NCBI GenBank assembly: GCA_937925475.1
Contig: CALEWH010000033.1
Location: 1-22,120, forward strand
Direction of reading: 5' to 3'
From: an uncultured Clostridia bacterium
GTDB lineage: Bacteria > Bacillota > Clostridia > Christensenellales > UBA1242
DNA: 22,120 nt
Made by a program: the position numbers and the translations under genes. This document shows, piece by piece, positions 1-7,903 of this stretch. How positions within the stretch are numbered: the stretch's first letter is position 1; each line of letters starts with the position of its first letter. The notes beneath the pieces are model-generated. The model saw only the letters and a list, made by a program, of their open reading frames with translations, did not search any database and was not told the DNA's origin.

Positions 1-99
1 TGTATTTCATCAAAGTGCTTTCTTAAAATTGGCAATAGGGCAAGATTGGGGATAAGGAAAAGTAGTTTTAAAGAAGATGTTTATAAATACAATAATTAA
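1..99 (+). other. Possible 3' end of an upstream gene, unresolved
   Basis: Frame 1 is open from the window edge to a TAA at 97-99 (32 codons, basic C-terminus), and frame 2 is open to a TAA at 53-55. Neither tail matches a family I recognise, and the stretch is too short to choose between them. It may be the tail of a plus-strand gene or simply non-coding. Bases 100-180 are very AT-rich, with no hairpin I can support. Confidence 0.2.
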
Positions 100-185
100 G
101 ACTTTAATAATTGCATAAACATCATCAATAAAACAACCAGAACAATATATAATAAAAATAATATATAAAAATATAGAACATTTGT

Positions 186-214
186 TTGATTATAATAAAA
201 AAGTATGATATACT
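186..214 (+). promoter_or_regulatory. Extended -10 promoter for the HTH gene, start codon at predicted +1
   Basis: TTGATT (186-191), a 17-nt spacer, then TATACT (209-214) preceded by TGA, which gives an extended -10. The predicted +1 (seven bases past the -10 box) is base 221, the A of the ATG. No Shine-Dalgarno sequence lies before that ATG, so the message is probably leaderless. The element is read from sequence; the TSS is inferred. Confidence 0.5.
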
Positions 215-220
215 CAAAAT

Positions 221-532
221 ATGAAATTTGACATACTATTAGGAATAATCCTGACCATTTTAAGAAATGGCCGAACAAGAGCAAAAGAACTCGCCAACAA
301 ATACAACATATCTATTCGCACAACATATAGGTACATATCCATTCTTGATACAGCAGGTGTACCAATCATAAGTTATGTAGGCAAAAATGGAGGCATAGAA
401 ATACTTAATACCTTCAAACTAAACTCAATGTATTTTACATTACAAGAAAAAATGACATTAATTGATTGCACATCAAATATCGAGAACAAAAAATTACAAT
501 CTCAAATTCAAACAAAATTATTGGCACTTTAA
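221..532 (+). CDS. Short HTH transcriptional regulator (YafY/WYL type), lacking the WYL domain
   Basis: A 103-residue protein with an N-terminal winged helix-turn-helix (about residues 5-60). The stretch RAKELANKYNISIRTTYRYI is the recognition-helix segment typical of HTH_11/YafY regulators, and a wing-like strand follows. The sequence continues into the first piece of the usual linker (LQEKMTLID) and then stops. Full-length WYL regulators are about 300 residues and carry a ligand-sensing WYL domain, which is absent here. The downstream frames to 665 do not encode it either, so this is a truncation rather than a single frameshift. It could be a stand-alone DNA-binding protein or a decaying remnant. 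No Shine-Dalgarno; see the promoter entry for a probable leaderless start. Confidence 0.65.
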   Translation: MKFDILLGIILTILRNGRTRAKELANKYNISIRTTYRYISILDTAGVPIISYVGKNGGIEILNTFKLNSMYFTLQEKMTLIDCTSNIENKKLQSQIQTKLLAL

Positions 533-540
533 TAAAAAAC

Positions 541-606
541 AAAATACAATTACGTTTTATAAATATACACCTTTATGTATTTTTATATTTGTTGTAATTG
601 TATTTT
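541..606. terminator. Candidate bidirectional hairpin between convergent genes
   Basis: Perfect 13-bp inverted repeat, 541-553 against 594-606, A-rich on the left and T-rich on the right, with a long 40-nt loop. It lies between the HTH gene (plus) and ddl (minus), where a shared terminator is expected. The long loop makes it weaker than a classic intrinsic terminator. Confidence 0.4.
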
Positions 607-625
607 TATTTAGTTTTATGTATAA

Positions 626-1774
626 TTATTTTCTCAATTTTTTAAGACTATTTGTATCAAAATGATCAAGAACAGAACTATCAAAATGTGTAATTAGTTT
701 GTTTTCCATCAGCCTATCATGAATAGCATACTCTACTTGTTCAGTTATCTGTTCCGCAAAGTCTTTGTCAATATTTGAGAACAAATAATTAGCCATAGAT
801 CCAGGTATAGTATTAATTTCATTTAGATACAATTTATCAGCATCAATATCAAAAATAAAATCAAATCTAACCACTCCTTTCAAACGAAGCATATCATAAC
901 ATTTTGTTGCAATATCTTCAATTTGAGTTTGCAATTTTTTATTTATTTTTTCCTTTTTCACCTTACCAACATAACATCCTTGACCATTTCTATCTTTTAT
1001 ATATTTGTTATTAAAAGATAATATTTCATCACTAGATTTTGGAGACTCAATACTAGACACTCTCAATCCATCAAGACTATTGTATAAAGCAATATTGTAT
1101 TCCTTTATATTTGTCAAATACTTCTCAACCAGTATATTTTTATCAAATTTTAATGCATTTTCAAGATATGTAGGCAAATCATGCATATTTTTACAAACCT
1201 TTATACCAATACTACTTCCTAGTCTTGACGGCTTAATAATCAACGGAAAACCAATTTTTCTTTCTATTTGATCAGCACATTTTTGCACATCTGAAAAATA
1301 CATTTCCTGTGAAATAGACATACTTTCAAGAAGCAGTATATCATTGTGAAGATATTGTTTGAAAGCACACTTGTCAAGACCCAATACACTTCCCAACATA
1401 TCACTCGATGTATAAGGGATACCATTCATATTGCATAAGGCCGAAATAGTACCATCTTCTCCCCTAACTCCATGCATACAATTAATTAAACAATGGACTT
1501 CCATGACTTCTTTCAAATTATTTTTCCGTTTTAAGTAAAGATACTTACTAGATGGCAAAATTGTTACTTCCTTCGACTTATTTACTCTTGAAGCAAAGGT
1601 TTCAATTTCATTAAAAACATCAATCAATTTCCAAACACCATCTTTGCATATGTATACACATTTTACATTGTATATATCTTCATCAATATTCAATCTCACT
1701 TGCAGTGCAGTTATGATAGAAATATCATGTTCACAACTCACACCACCAAACACAATTACTATATTCTTTTTCAT
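626..1774 (-). CDS. ddl: D-alanine--D-alanine ligase
   Basis: ATP-grasp ligase of 382 residues that joins two D-alanines for peptidoglycan precursors in the cytoplasm. Motifs in order: GGVSCEHDIS (10-19, with E15 of the first-substrate site), HGVRGEDGTI (101-110), IIKPSRLGSSIGI (179-191, with the GSS serine), a KY pair at 257-258 in the omega-loop region, RFDFIFD (303-309) and LNEINTIPGS (317-326). The Glu/Ser/Tyr set is the one associated with D-Ala-D-Ala rather than D-lactate (VanA-type) specificity; that is inference from motifs. About 30 residues after position 350 extend beyond a standard Ddl. The start follows AAAGGGGTG. It is the last gene of the operon, 11 bases after the MurF-like gene, whose substrate it would supply. 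Confidence 0.9.
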   Translation of the reverse strand: MKKNIVIVFGGVSCEHDISIITALQVRLNIDEDIYNVKCVYICKDGVWKLIDVFNEIETFASRVNKSKEVTILPSSKYLYLKRKNNLKEVMEVHCLINCMHGVRGEDGTISALCNMNGIPYTSSDMLGSVLGLDKCAFKQYLHNDILLLESMSISQEMYFSDVQKCADQIERKIGFPLIIKPSRLGSSIGIKVCKNMHDLPTYLENALKFDKNILVEKYLTNIKEYNIALYNSLDGLRVSSIESPKSSDEILSFNNKYIKDRNGQGCYVGKVKKEKINKKLQTQIEDIATKCYDMLRLKGVVRFDFIFDIDADKLYLNEINTIPGSMANYLFSNIDKDFAEQITEQVEYAIHDRLMENKLITHFDSSVLDHFDTNSLKKLRK

Positions 1775-1785
1775 TATTCACCCCT

Positions 1786-3363
1786 TTAATCAAAATTATC
1801 AGGCAAGTCATTTTCTATCAAAACAATCTCACCTTCGCCAAAATCCTTCCACTCAAGATCCGAAAAATTATCAAAAATAAAAATCTTATCGTCATTCATT
1901 CCAGCGCTTGTTAGTCCTTCATACAATGCTCGTCGATTTGTTTTATTTACTAAATACACAAAGTCAACTTTATCAGCCATATATCTACCTAGCTCATAGT
2001 TCTCTCTGTAACCATTAGCACCTTGATCAATAACACCAGGAGTCACTACAATTTTAATCATATCAGAAAACAAACACAAAGTATCTATAGCACAGCGAAA
2101 ACTATTAGGATTGCTATTATAAGCATTGTCAATTAATAAGTAATCTCCCATATCTTTAAGTTCGAGCCTATGTTTTATTGCTATTACATTTGCAAGACCG
2201 CATACAATTTGATTGTATGAGATACCAAGTTTTTTTGACATAGCAATAGCAAGACCAACATTTATGACATTGTGCACACCCAATAACTTTGTGTTATACT
2301 GTTCAGTTTCACCACCATACAAAACACAAAATTTTGATCCATATCTATCACATTTTTCAATTCTTAATTCCAAAGTGTTTTTCTTAAATAAAGCATCACC
2401 TGTATTATCATCTTCAAATACAACTCTCTGACAATCACTCTGACGATCAGTTAAATAATCGCGAATATGGGTATTTGAAACATTACAAACACAATTTGAT
2501 TTATTTACTATGTAATCATACAATTCCATTTTTGTTTTAATTATGTTATCCATATTTCCAAATGTTTCAATATGTTGTGGACCAATCGAAGAAATAATAG
2601 CGTAATTTGGTTTAAATTTTTCACATAAATACTTTATCTCACCTACTCTTTTAGCGCCAAATTCTAAAATCAAATACTCGTGATAAGGTTTCAATTCAGA
2701 TCGTATACATTTACAAATTCCCATAGGAGTATTATAAGACATTGGAGTTGCAAGCACATTATATTTTTGTGATAAAATTTCATATAGAATATTTTTTACA
2801 CTAGTTTTTCCATAGCTTCCAGTAATAGCTATGATTTTTAAGTTTTTATTTGCATTCAATACTTTTTGAGTTTTTCTAATGTAATAATTATGTATAAATT
2901 TTTCAATTGGCAAATCTACAAAAGTAGATATTAAAAATAGCAAATTATTAAAAATTAACAAAATACATAAATTGTTTGTTTTTGTCATTATCGTAATAAT
3001 TATTGTCACAAACTCTACGAAAGTATACAATAAATTACATCTTAACACCCTTTTAGTGTATTTTAGTTTAATCTTAAAATTTGATAAATTTTTATAATAA
3101 TTTATTAACAAAACAGTAAAATACACTAAATTTATTACACATAATAATATTAATAAGGTTTCGCAACAAAACAACATTAATAACATAAATAGCATCAGAT
3201 TTACTAGAAAAAATACATAATCAAGCACATTAATTTTTTTACAAACTAATTTTATAAAAGGTATCAATTCGTATGATTCCAACTGATACAGATACACATA
3301 TCGCAAGAAATAAATTTGATTAATACAAAGTAAAATTAAAGCAATAGACATATACAAAATCAT
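1786..3363 (-). CDS. Membrane-anchored MurF-like Mur ligase
   Basis: 525 residues. Residues 1-150 hold about five hydrophobic segments (near 1-20, 47-66, 68-88, 111-126, 131-149). A complete Mur ligase follows: P-loop GSYGKTS (182-188), EFGAKRVGEI (234-243), SSIGPQHIETFGN (258-270) with the TK278 lysine region, HNVINVGLAIA (364-374) and the MurF-like IDNAYNSNPNS (411-421). MurF adds D-Ala-D-Ala to UDP-MurNAc-tripeptide. Standard MurF is about 450 residues, soluble, and lacks the membrane part. The adjacent ddl supports a dipeptide-adding role. Its ATG overlaps the stop of the upstream hydrolase by one base (TAATG), implying coupled translation. The N-terminal third is extremely AT-rich. It may be the cell's main MurF or an accessory paralogue; the window cannot decide. 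Confidence 0.82.
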   Translation of the reverse strand: MILYMSIALILLCINQIYFLRYVYLYQLESYELIPFIKLVCKKINVLDYVFFLVNLMLFMLLMLFCCETLLILLCVINLVYFTVLLINYYKNLSNFKIKLKYTKRVLRCNLLYTFVEFVTIIITIMTKTNNLCILLIFNNLLFLISTFVDLPIEKFIHNYYIRKTQKVLNANKNLKIIAITGSYGKTSVKNILYEILSQKYNVLATPMSYNTPMGICKCIRSELKPYHEYLILEFGAKRVGEIKYLCEKFKPNYAIISSIGPQHIETFGNMDNIIKTKMELYDYIVNKSNCVCNVSNTHIRDYLTDRQSDCQRVVFEDDNTGDALFKKNTLELRIEKCDRYGSKFCVLYGGETEQYNTKLLGVHNVINVGLAIAMSKKLGISYNQIVCGLANVIAIKHRLELKDMGDYLLIDNAYNSNPNSFRCAIDTLCLFSDMIKIVVTPGVIDQGANGYRENYELGRYMADKVDFVYLVNKTNRRALYEGLTSAGMNDDKIFIFDNFSDLEWKDFGEGEIVLIENDLPDNFD

Positions 3364-4091
3364 TATATCGCATCACCCAAAAATTTTCTCAAATCATTTT
3401 TAACATATGAGTGTTTTTTCACATACATGAAATGTCCCCCATTATATATTTTACATATGCTATTTTTAATGTTTTTGTTTAATTTTTTACACATTTTTAT
3501 TGGCGTATCTTTATCATCTTTTCCCCATAGTAACAATGTTTGACTTTTTACTTTTTCAAGCAAATAGTCCAAATGCTGATTTACTACTTTAACATAACTT
3601 CGTTGCATATCTGGGCTCAATGTTTTATATTCATCACTTCCATATTTATTGTCTTTATTTACATTTTGATTTGTATGCAAAGACTTGTGAATTTTGTATT
3701 TAAATACACTCAAATAATATTTCAAATTATAACTCGGTTTAAGTCCTGCACCGTCAATAATTACTAGTTTGTCAATTTGCAAATCTGTAACCGCTGAAAG
3801 TATTAGTGCAATTCTATTGCCAAACGAGTGTGATACAATACTTAGTCGTCTTATGCCCCTTTCCACGCAAAACAAATATATGCCCAATGCATAGTCATAA
3901 ATATCTAGTATCTTTTTCGGAAAATGAGTTTGACCAAATCCATACAGGTCAAACAAGTAACATTTGTGATTACTTTTCACACTTTCTGCAAGCTTTAATA
4001 GACTTTTCGCATTTCCGCCATATCCGTGCAAAAAAAATACAACATCACCATTTTTACCAAGTATGTTGTATTTTAGTTTGTTATATTTCAT
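3363..4091 (-). CDS. Alpha/beta hydrolase
   Basis: 242-residue single-domain alpha/beta-hydrolase fold protein with no signal peptide, so cytoplasmic. Motifs: HGYGG (22-26, oxyanion-hole loop), the nucleophile elbow SHSFG (87-91, Ser89; the first Gly of GxSxG is Ser), an acidic residue in WGKDDKDTP (about 192-193) and the catalytic His in NGGHFMY (His220). The triad is therefore complete and the enzyme should be active; its substrate is unknown. It lies 9 bases after rimI and overlaps the MurF-like gene by one base, so it may act on a cell-wall precursor or lipid. That is context only. Confidence 0.8.
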   Translation of the reverse strand: MKYNKLKYNILGKNGDVVFFLHGYGGNAKSLLKLAESVKSNHKCYLFDLYGFGQTHFPKKILDIYDYALGIYLFCVERGIRRLSIVSHSFGNRIALILSAVTDLQIDKLVIIDGAGLKPSYNLKYYLSVFKYKIHKSLHTNQNVNKDNKYGSDEYKTLSPDMQRSYVKVVNQHLDYLLEKVKSQTLLLWGKDDKDTPIKMCKKLNKNIKNSICKIYNGGHFMYVKKHSYVKNDLRKFLGDAI

Positions 4092-4100
4092 TAAAAACCC

Positions 4101-4535
4101 CTAAAAATATTTCCACATTATAATCGCATCACTTAAATCATTATAATAATTTTCTCTTTTAGTTGTTTCTTCAAAACCATTCTTTTTATAAAATTTGATA
4201 GCCTTTTCATTTTTATCGCTAACTTCAAGATACATCTTTGTCACACCTTGTTTCACAAGTTTTTGTGTTACATAGTCCAATAGTTTTGTGGCAATGCCCA
4301 ATCTTCGATATCCTTCTATCACAGCAATTTTAACTAAATTTGCTTCTTCAAAAATATGAAAAACATTAATGTATCCCACAACCCTATCATCTTCAAGCGC
4401 AATATACATTTCATTCAACTTGTTTTTAATATCAGAAAGCAGTGTTTTTTCCGAATAATTATCTTCAAAACACTCCTCTTCTATTTTTACAAGATCGGCT
4501 ATGTGTGAAGGCGACGCCTTAACTATCTTCATCAT
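4101..4535 (-). CDS. rimI: GNAT acetyltransferase, RimI-like
   Basis: 144-residue GNAT acetyltransferase with the acetyl-CoA loop RRLGIATKLLDYV and the C-terminal NEKAIKFYKKNGFEE pattern typical of RimI, the enzyme that acetylates the N-terminal alanine of ribosomal protein S18. The tsaE-tsaB-rimI order is a common bacterial arrangement and supports the call. It overlaps the tsaB stop (ATGA). Two tandem ATGs are present (4535 and 4532); the second is better spaced from GAGGG. The exact protein substrate is inferred. Confidence 0.85.
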   Translation of the reverse strand: MMKIVKASPSHIADLVKIEEECFEDNYSEKTLLSDIKNKLNEMYIALEDDRVVGYINVFHIFEEANLVKIAVIEGYRRLGIATKLLDYVTQKLVKQGVTKMYLEVSDKNEKAIKFYKKNGFEETTKRENYYNDLSDAIIMWKYF

Positions 4536-5170
4536 TTACCCTCACTACTTTCTTTCTCTTTAAGTGCACGCTCAGCTTGTGACAATTGAATGTAAAAAGG
4601 TTCTGGATTATCTACAAAGTTTTTTGACATAACCGCTTTTTGTATTTGGTTGTTTGCTATTTCGCCATAAGTGTCGATTACATTTACTTTATATGAAATG
4701 TCGTCACTTATTTGTTCGTCAGCAAGTACAAACACTTCTTTATCTTCGATAAATTTGTCCAAATCCTTTTTGTCCACAACACCATAATCCACTACTTTTG
4801 ACTTGTTAATATTTGCAAAATATACAGAACTCGAAGTACATTCTAGTAAAAGCAGACCATTTTTCACATAATCTTTAAGCAAATCAAATACGCTTAAATT
4901 AACGACTTTTTTGTTTTTTGCATAAGCGAAAGCCTTTATAACCGCCAATCCTATGCGAATCCCAGTAAAACTCCCCGGACCGCTAACATTTGCAAAAACA
5001 TCTATATCGCTCAACTTGGTATTATTTTCACTTAGAAAGTTGTCTATATTAATCATTAAAGTTTCGCTGTGTTTTTCATAAGGTGGCAAAACTTTGAAAA
5101 TTTTCTCGTTTTCATCACCCAAAAATAAGTATGATTGTTTTTTTGTTGTGTCTATTCCTAAATATTTCAT
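4532..5170 (-). CDS. tsaB: tRNA threonylcarbamoyladenosine biosynthesis protein TsaB
   Basis: 212-residue ASKHA-fold partner of TsaD in making t6A37 on ANN-decoding tRNAs. Recognised by the N-terminal LGIDTT and by VSGPGSFTGIRIGLAVIKA (about 62-80), the family signature. The C-terminal half is poorly conserved, as usual for TsaB. It sits 1 base after the tsaE stop and overlaps rimI. The TsaD catalytic subunit and TsaC are not in the window. Confidence 0.92.
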   Translation of the reverse strand: MKYLGIDTTKKQSYLFLGDENEKIFKVLPPYEKHSETLMINIDNFLSENNTKLSDIDVFANVSGPGSFTGIRIGLAVIKAFAYAKNKKVVNLSVFDLLKDYVKNGLLLLECTSSSVYFANINKSKVVDYGVVDKKDLDKFIEDKEVFVLADEQISDDISYKVNVIDTYGEIANNQIQKAVMSKNFVDNPEPFYIQLSQAERALKEKESSEGK

Positions 5171-5171
5171 A

Positions 5172-5600
5172 TTACACTCTCTCTATACTAAATTGCCTTT
5201 TGTTGTCGTCAATGCGTTTTATGTCCACAATTATATAGTGATCACCAAGCAATTCTTTAACGCGTTCGCTCCACTCTATAAAAATGACAACATTGTAGTT
5301 TTTATTTTTTATGTAGTCATCAAATCCAAACCCTGTACTTTCGTCTGCGTTTTCCAAGCGATACATATCAAAGTGGATCAGTCGCAAACGCTTTCCATCA
5401 TACTCTTTCATTATTGTAAAAGTCGGACTCGTAACTTCATCTTTCACACCCAAAGCTTTGGCAACAAATTTTGTAAAAGTGGTTTTGCCAGCACCCAAAT
5501 CACCATTTAGAAGCACAACATCACCACCCACCAAAGTCTTTGCAAATTTCTTTGCCAACTTTTGTGTTTCTTTCAAATTATTAACAGTACATTGCAACAA
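5172..5600 (-). CDS. tsaE: tRNA threonylcarbamoyladenosine biosynthesis ATPase TsaE
   Basis: 142-residue P-loop ATPase that powers the TsaB-TsaD complex in t6A synthesis. Visible motifs: Walker A GDLGAGKTTFTK (33-44), TSPTFTIMKEY (58-68), HFDMYRLENADE (76-87) and IEWSER. The start is a TTG (5600, or the in-frame TTG at 5597) placed after AGAGGTG; the nearby ATG is out of frame. It follows the phosphorylase stop by 11 bases in the same operon. Confidence 0.93.
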   Translation of the reverse strand: MLQCTVNNLKETQKLAKKFAKTLVGGDVVLLNGDLGAGKTTFTKFVAKALGVKDEVTSPTFTIMKEYDGKRLRLIHFDMYRLENADESTGFGFDDYIKNKNYNVVIFIEWSERVKELLGDHYIIVDIKRIDDNKRQFSIERV

Positions 5601-5611
5601 TTTAGCACCTC

Positions 5612-6892
5612 TTACTCTATTATTTTATAAACCAATTTTTCTTTTTTAGGCTCCTTAACAGATACCACAATAGCAGAATTTAGACGAGAATAAAACTCAT
5701 CATCAAGCTTGTTTTGCGAATACACAGTGGCCAGTTTTTCACCGACAATTATTTTATCACCAACTTGTTTGTTTAGCAAGACTCCGACCGAAGAAAGCCA
5801 CTTCAAATCAGTCGTCGCTTTTATATCATTTACAAAATCAGCAACTTTGCGTGCATCAATTTCCGAAACGAAGCCCCCACATTTACTTATGATTTCATAA
5901 CTAAATGGCGCATTTAAAAGCAAGTTTGGATTGTTGATGACATCTATTTTTCCGCCTTGCGCAACTACAATTTCTTTTAGTTTTTCCAAGGATTTTCCGC
6001 TTCCAACTGTATCCGCAACCAACTTATAGCACTTGTCATAAGGCAAAGTGTTTGCAAGCGAATAAAGATATGCACTAAGCACTATTGATAGTTCTCTAAG
6101 CGGTGTTTTCTCACCTATTAAAGCCATAATCACACTGTAAACCTCTAAGTTACAGCCTACACCAAAAGACAAAGGACTATTCATATTAGAGACCATCGCA
6201 ACAACCTTTTTACCATCTTTTTTGCCTATCTCCACCATAGTTTTTGCTAGTTTTGTGGCACTCTCAACGTCCTTCATAAATGCACCTTTGCCACACTTAA
6301 CATCTAGCAAAATTACATTAGCCCCGCACGCAAGTTTTTTACTCATTATCGAGCTTGCAATTAGCGGAATACTCTCCACAGTCGCAGTACGGTCTCTTAG
6401 AGCATATATTTTTTTGTCAGCCACCGCAATCTCATCAGACTGAGTAATCATACTGGCGTTGTGTTTTGCTATCATATCTTTAAACTCAGCTTCATTAAGG
6501 TTGTTATTAAAACCTTCAAAAACCTTCACTTTATCAGCAGTGCCACCAGTAAACCCAAGTGCTTTTCCGCTCATTTTTGCAATTTTGACCCCAAGGCTAG
6601 CAAGTGTAGGCACAACAATTAGAGTCGTCGAATCGCTGACTCCACCACTCGAATGTTTGTCCACGACAGGAAAATCATAGTGATAAGTTTTACCACTATC
6701 TTGCATAGCTTTCGTCATTATATATGTTTCATCAATGGTCATACCCTTGATTTTTATAGCCATCAATAGTGCCGACATTTGTTCATCACTAACTATGTTT
6801 TCCGAATAACCCTCAACAACTTTGTAAATCTCTTCTTGTGTAAGTTCTACACCAAGACTCTTTTTTTCAATAATCGGTCTTATATCAATCAT
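5612..6892 (-). CDS. pdp: Pyrimidine-nucleoside phosphorylase, divergent active site
   Basis: 426 residues, the usual length for the thymidine/pyrimidine-nucleoside phosphorylase family, which splits (deoxy)uridine or thymidine with phosphate to free base and (deoxy)ribose-1-phosphate. Motifs: DKHSSGGVSDSTT (78-90), MSGKALGFTGGT (107-118), ALRDRTATVESIPLIASSI (sugar/phosphate contacts, Arg kept) and ILLDVKCGKGAFMKD. Compared with the family consensus DKHSTGGVGDTTT and SGRGLGHTGGT, it carries Gly to Ser in the phosphate loop and Phe114 in place of the conserved His. Start: AGGAGAG seven bases before the ATG. First after the PAP2 gene (4-base gap). Family certain; activity less so. Confidence 0.88.
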   Translation of the reverse strand: MIDIRPIIEKKSLGVELTQEEIYKVVEGYSENIVSDEQMSALLMAIKIKGMTIDETYIMTKAMQDSGKTYHYDFPVVDKHSSGGVSDSTTLIVVPTLASLGVKIAKMSGKALGFTGGTADKVKVFEGFNNNLNEAEFKDMIAKHNASMITQSDEIAVADKKIYALRDRTATVESIPLIASSIMSKKLACGANVILLDVKCGKGAFMKDVESATKLAKTMVEIGKKDGKKVVAMVSNMNSPLSFGVGCNLEVYSVIMALIGEKTPLRELSIVLSAYLYSLANTLPYDKCYKLVADTVGSGKSLEKLKEIVVAQGGKIDVINNPNLLLNAPFSYEIISKCGGFVSEIDARKVADFVNDIKATTDLKWLSSVGVLLNKQVGDKIIVGEKLATVYSQNKLDDEFYSRLNSAIVVSVKEPKKEKLVYKIIE

Positions 6893-6896
6893 AACT

Positions 6897-7784
6897 TTAC
6901 TCTCCTGTTACTTTCACATTATCCTCAAATGCCTTCACCATAACAAGTGGCACAAGGTATGTTCCCATAAATCCCAAAATTGCAAAATTGATTGGCATCA
7001 AATAGACAATAGTGATTGTTTTCAACAATATAAAGTAAGTCGAAATCAGCATTAATGCCCCCACCAAAACCTTTAAAACCATAGATTTCGTCGAGCCACT
7101 AGGTTTATAGTTAAGATGTTTTTTATCACACAAATAGCCAAAGAAAACACCAATGTAAGCACCAACAACACGATAGATCCTAATCACGCTTTCCGCACTA
7201 AACAACTCAGTAAACGTAGCAACAAAGTAAAGCGCAACAGGAATAGGCATAGCAAAAAGCAAAAATTTTATTAAAGACAATTTTGAGATTTTTGAAAGCC
7301 ACTCCACCAAATAACTAAAACCGATTGCACAAGCAGTGCCCAAAGCAAGTCCAACAAGACAATCAGATAAGAAATGACGACCAAAATACATACGGTCAAT
7401 CGCAATAACTCCACCAATCAAAACAAGAATAATCGGATAAACAATCCACTTCCATAACTTCAATTTGTTGTGTTTGTTTTCATAAATAACCGAACTGGAC
7501 ACCACAACAGCATAACTTTGACAATGCCCACTCGGAAACGAATAACTGTCATTATCTACCGGATACGGTCTTTGGCGCTTAACGATATTTTTAAGTCCGA
7601 AGTTGACAAAGACACTAAACATATAAATGCCCGCCATTTTAAAAGCCGAGTTTTTATCAAAAACCCAATAAGTCAATAGAAACATAATAAAGAAAAAAGT
7701 TTCAGTACCCAGTACTTCAAACACCGACAAAACCGTAGACCAAAAACTACTATTTATATTATAAAAATAATTTACAATAATCAT
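6897..7784 (-). CDS. PAP2-family membrane phosphatase
   Basis: 295-residue multi-pass membrane protein with the three acid-phosphatase motifs: K65-x6-RP (65-73), PSGH (84-87) and R131-x5-H137-x3-D141 (RMYFGRHFLSD). Such enzymes dephosphorylate lipid phosphates, for example undecaprenyl pyrophosphate or phosphatidic acid, at the membrane surface. The C-terminal half adds several TM segments beyond the core phosphatase. First gene of the eight-gene operon; start follows GAGG five bases upstream. Substrate not determinable; an undecaprenyl-phosphate role would fit the cell-wall genes downstream. Confidence 0.88.
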   Translation of the reverse strand: MIIVNYFYNINSSFWSTVLSVFEVLGTETFFFIMFLLTYWVFDKNSAFKMAGIYMFSVFVNFGLKNIVKRQRPYPVDNDSYSFPSGHCQSYAVVVSSSVIYENKHNKLKLWKWIVYPIILVLIGGVIAIDRMYFGRHFLSDCLVGLALGTACAIGFSYLVEWLSKISKLSLIKFLLFAMPIPVALYFVATFTELFSAESVIRIYRVVGAYIGVFFGYLCDKKHLNYKPSGSTKSMVLKVLVGALMLISTYFILLKTITIVYLMPINFAILGFMGTYLVPLVMVKAFEDNVKVTGE

Positions 7785-7804
7785 AACAACCTCGATAACA
7801 CTTA

Positions 7805-7833
7805 ATTATATCAAAATAACAAAAAATACACAA
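7805..7833 (-). promoter_or_regulatory. Promoter of the PAP2-to-ddl operon
   Basis: On the minus strand an extended -10 TGATATAAT (TATAAT at 7810-7805) has TTGTGT (7833-7828) 17 bases upstream. The predicted start is about 7798, giving a 14-base leader with GAGG before the ATG at 7784. No other promoter as clear is seen between here and 626, where gene gaps are at most 11 bases. Confidence 0.5.
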
Positions 7834-7903
7834 AGTATATAGACACAAAATAAATAATTTATAATTAGTAGTATAAAGACAAAATTGCAGTCAATAAATA
7901 ACT

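Noticed and set aside
96..284. 62-codon hydrophobic ORF on the minus strand
   Set aside because: Overlaps the HTH gene and its promoter, is made of AT-rich low-complexity hydrophobic residues and has no ribosome site.
462..665. 67-codon plus-strand ORF after the HTH gene, considered as a frameshifted WYL domain
   Set aside because: The translation has no WYL features and mostly reads the inter-gene hairpin and the antisense of ddl.
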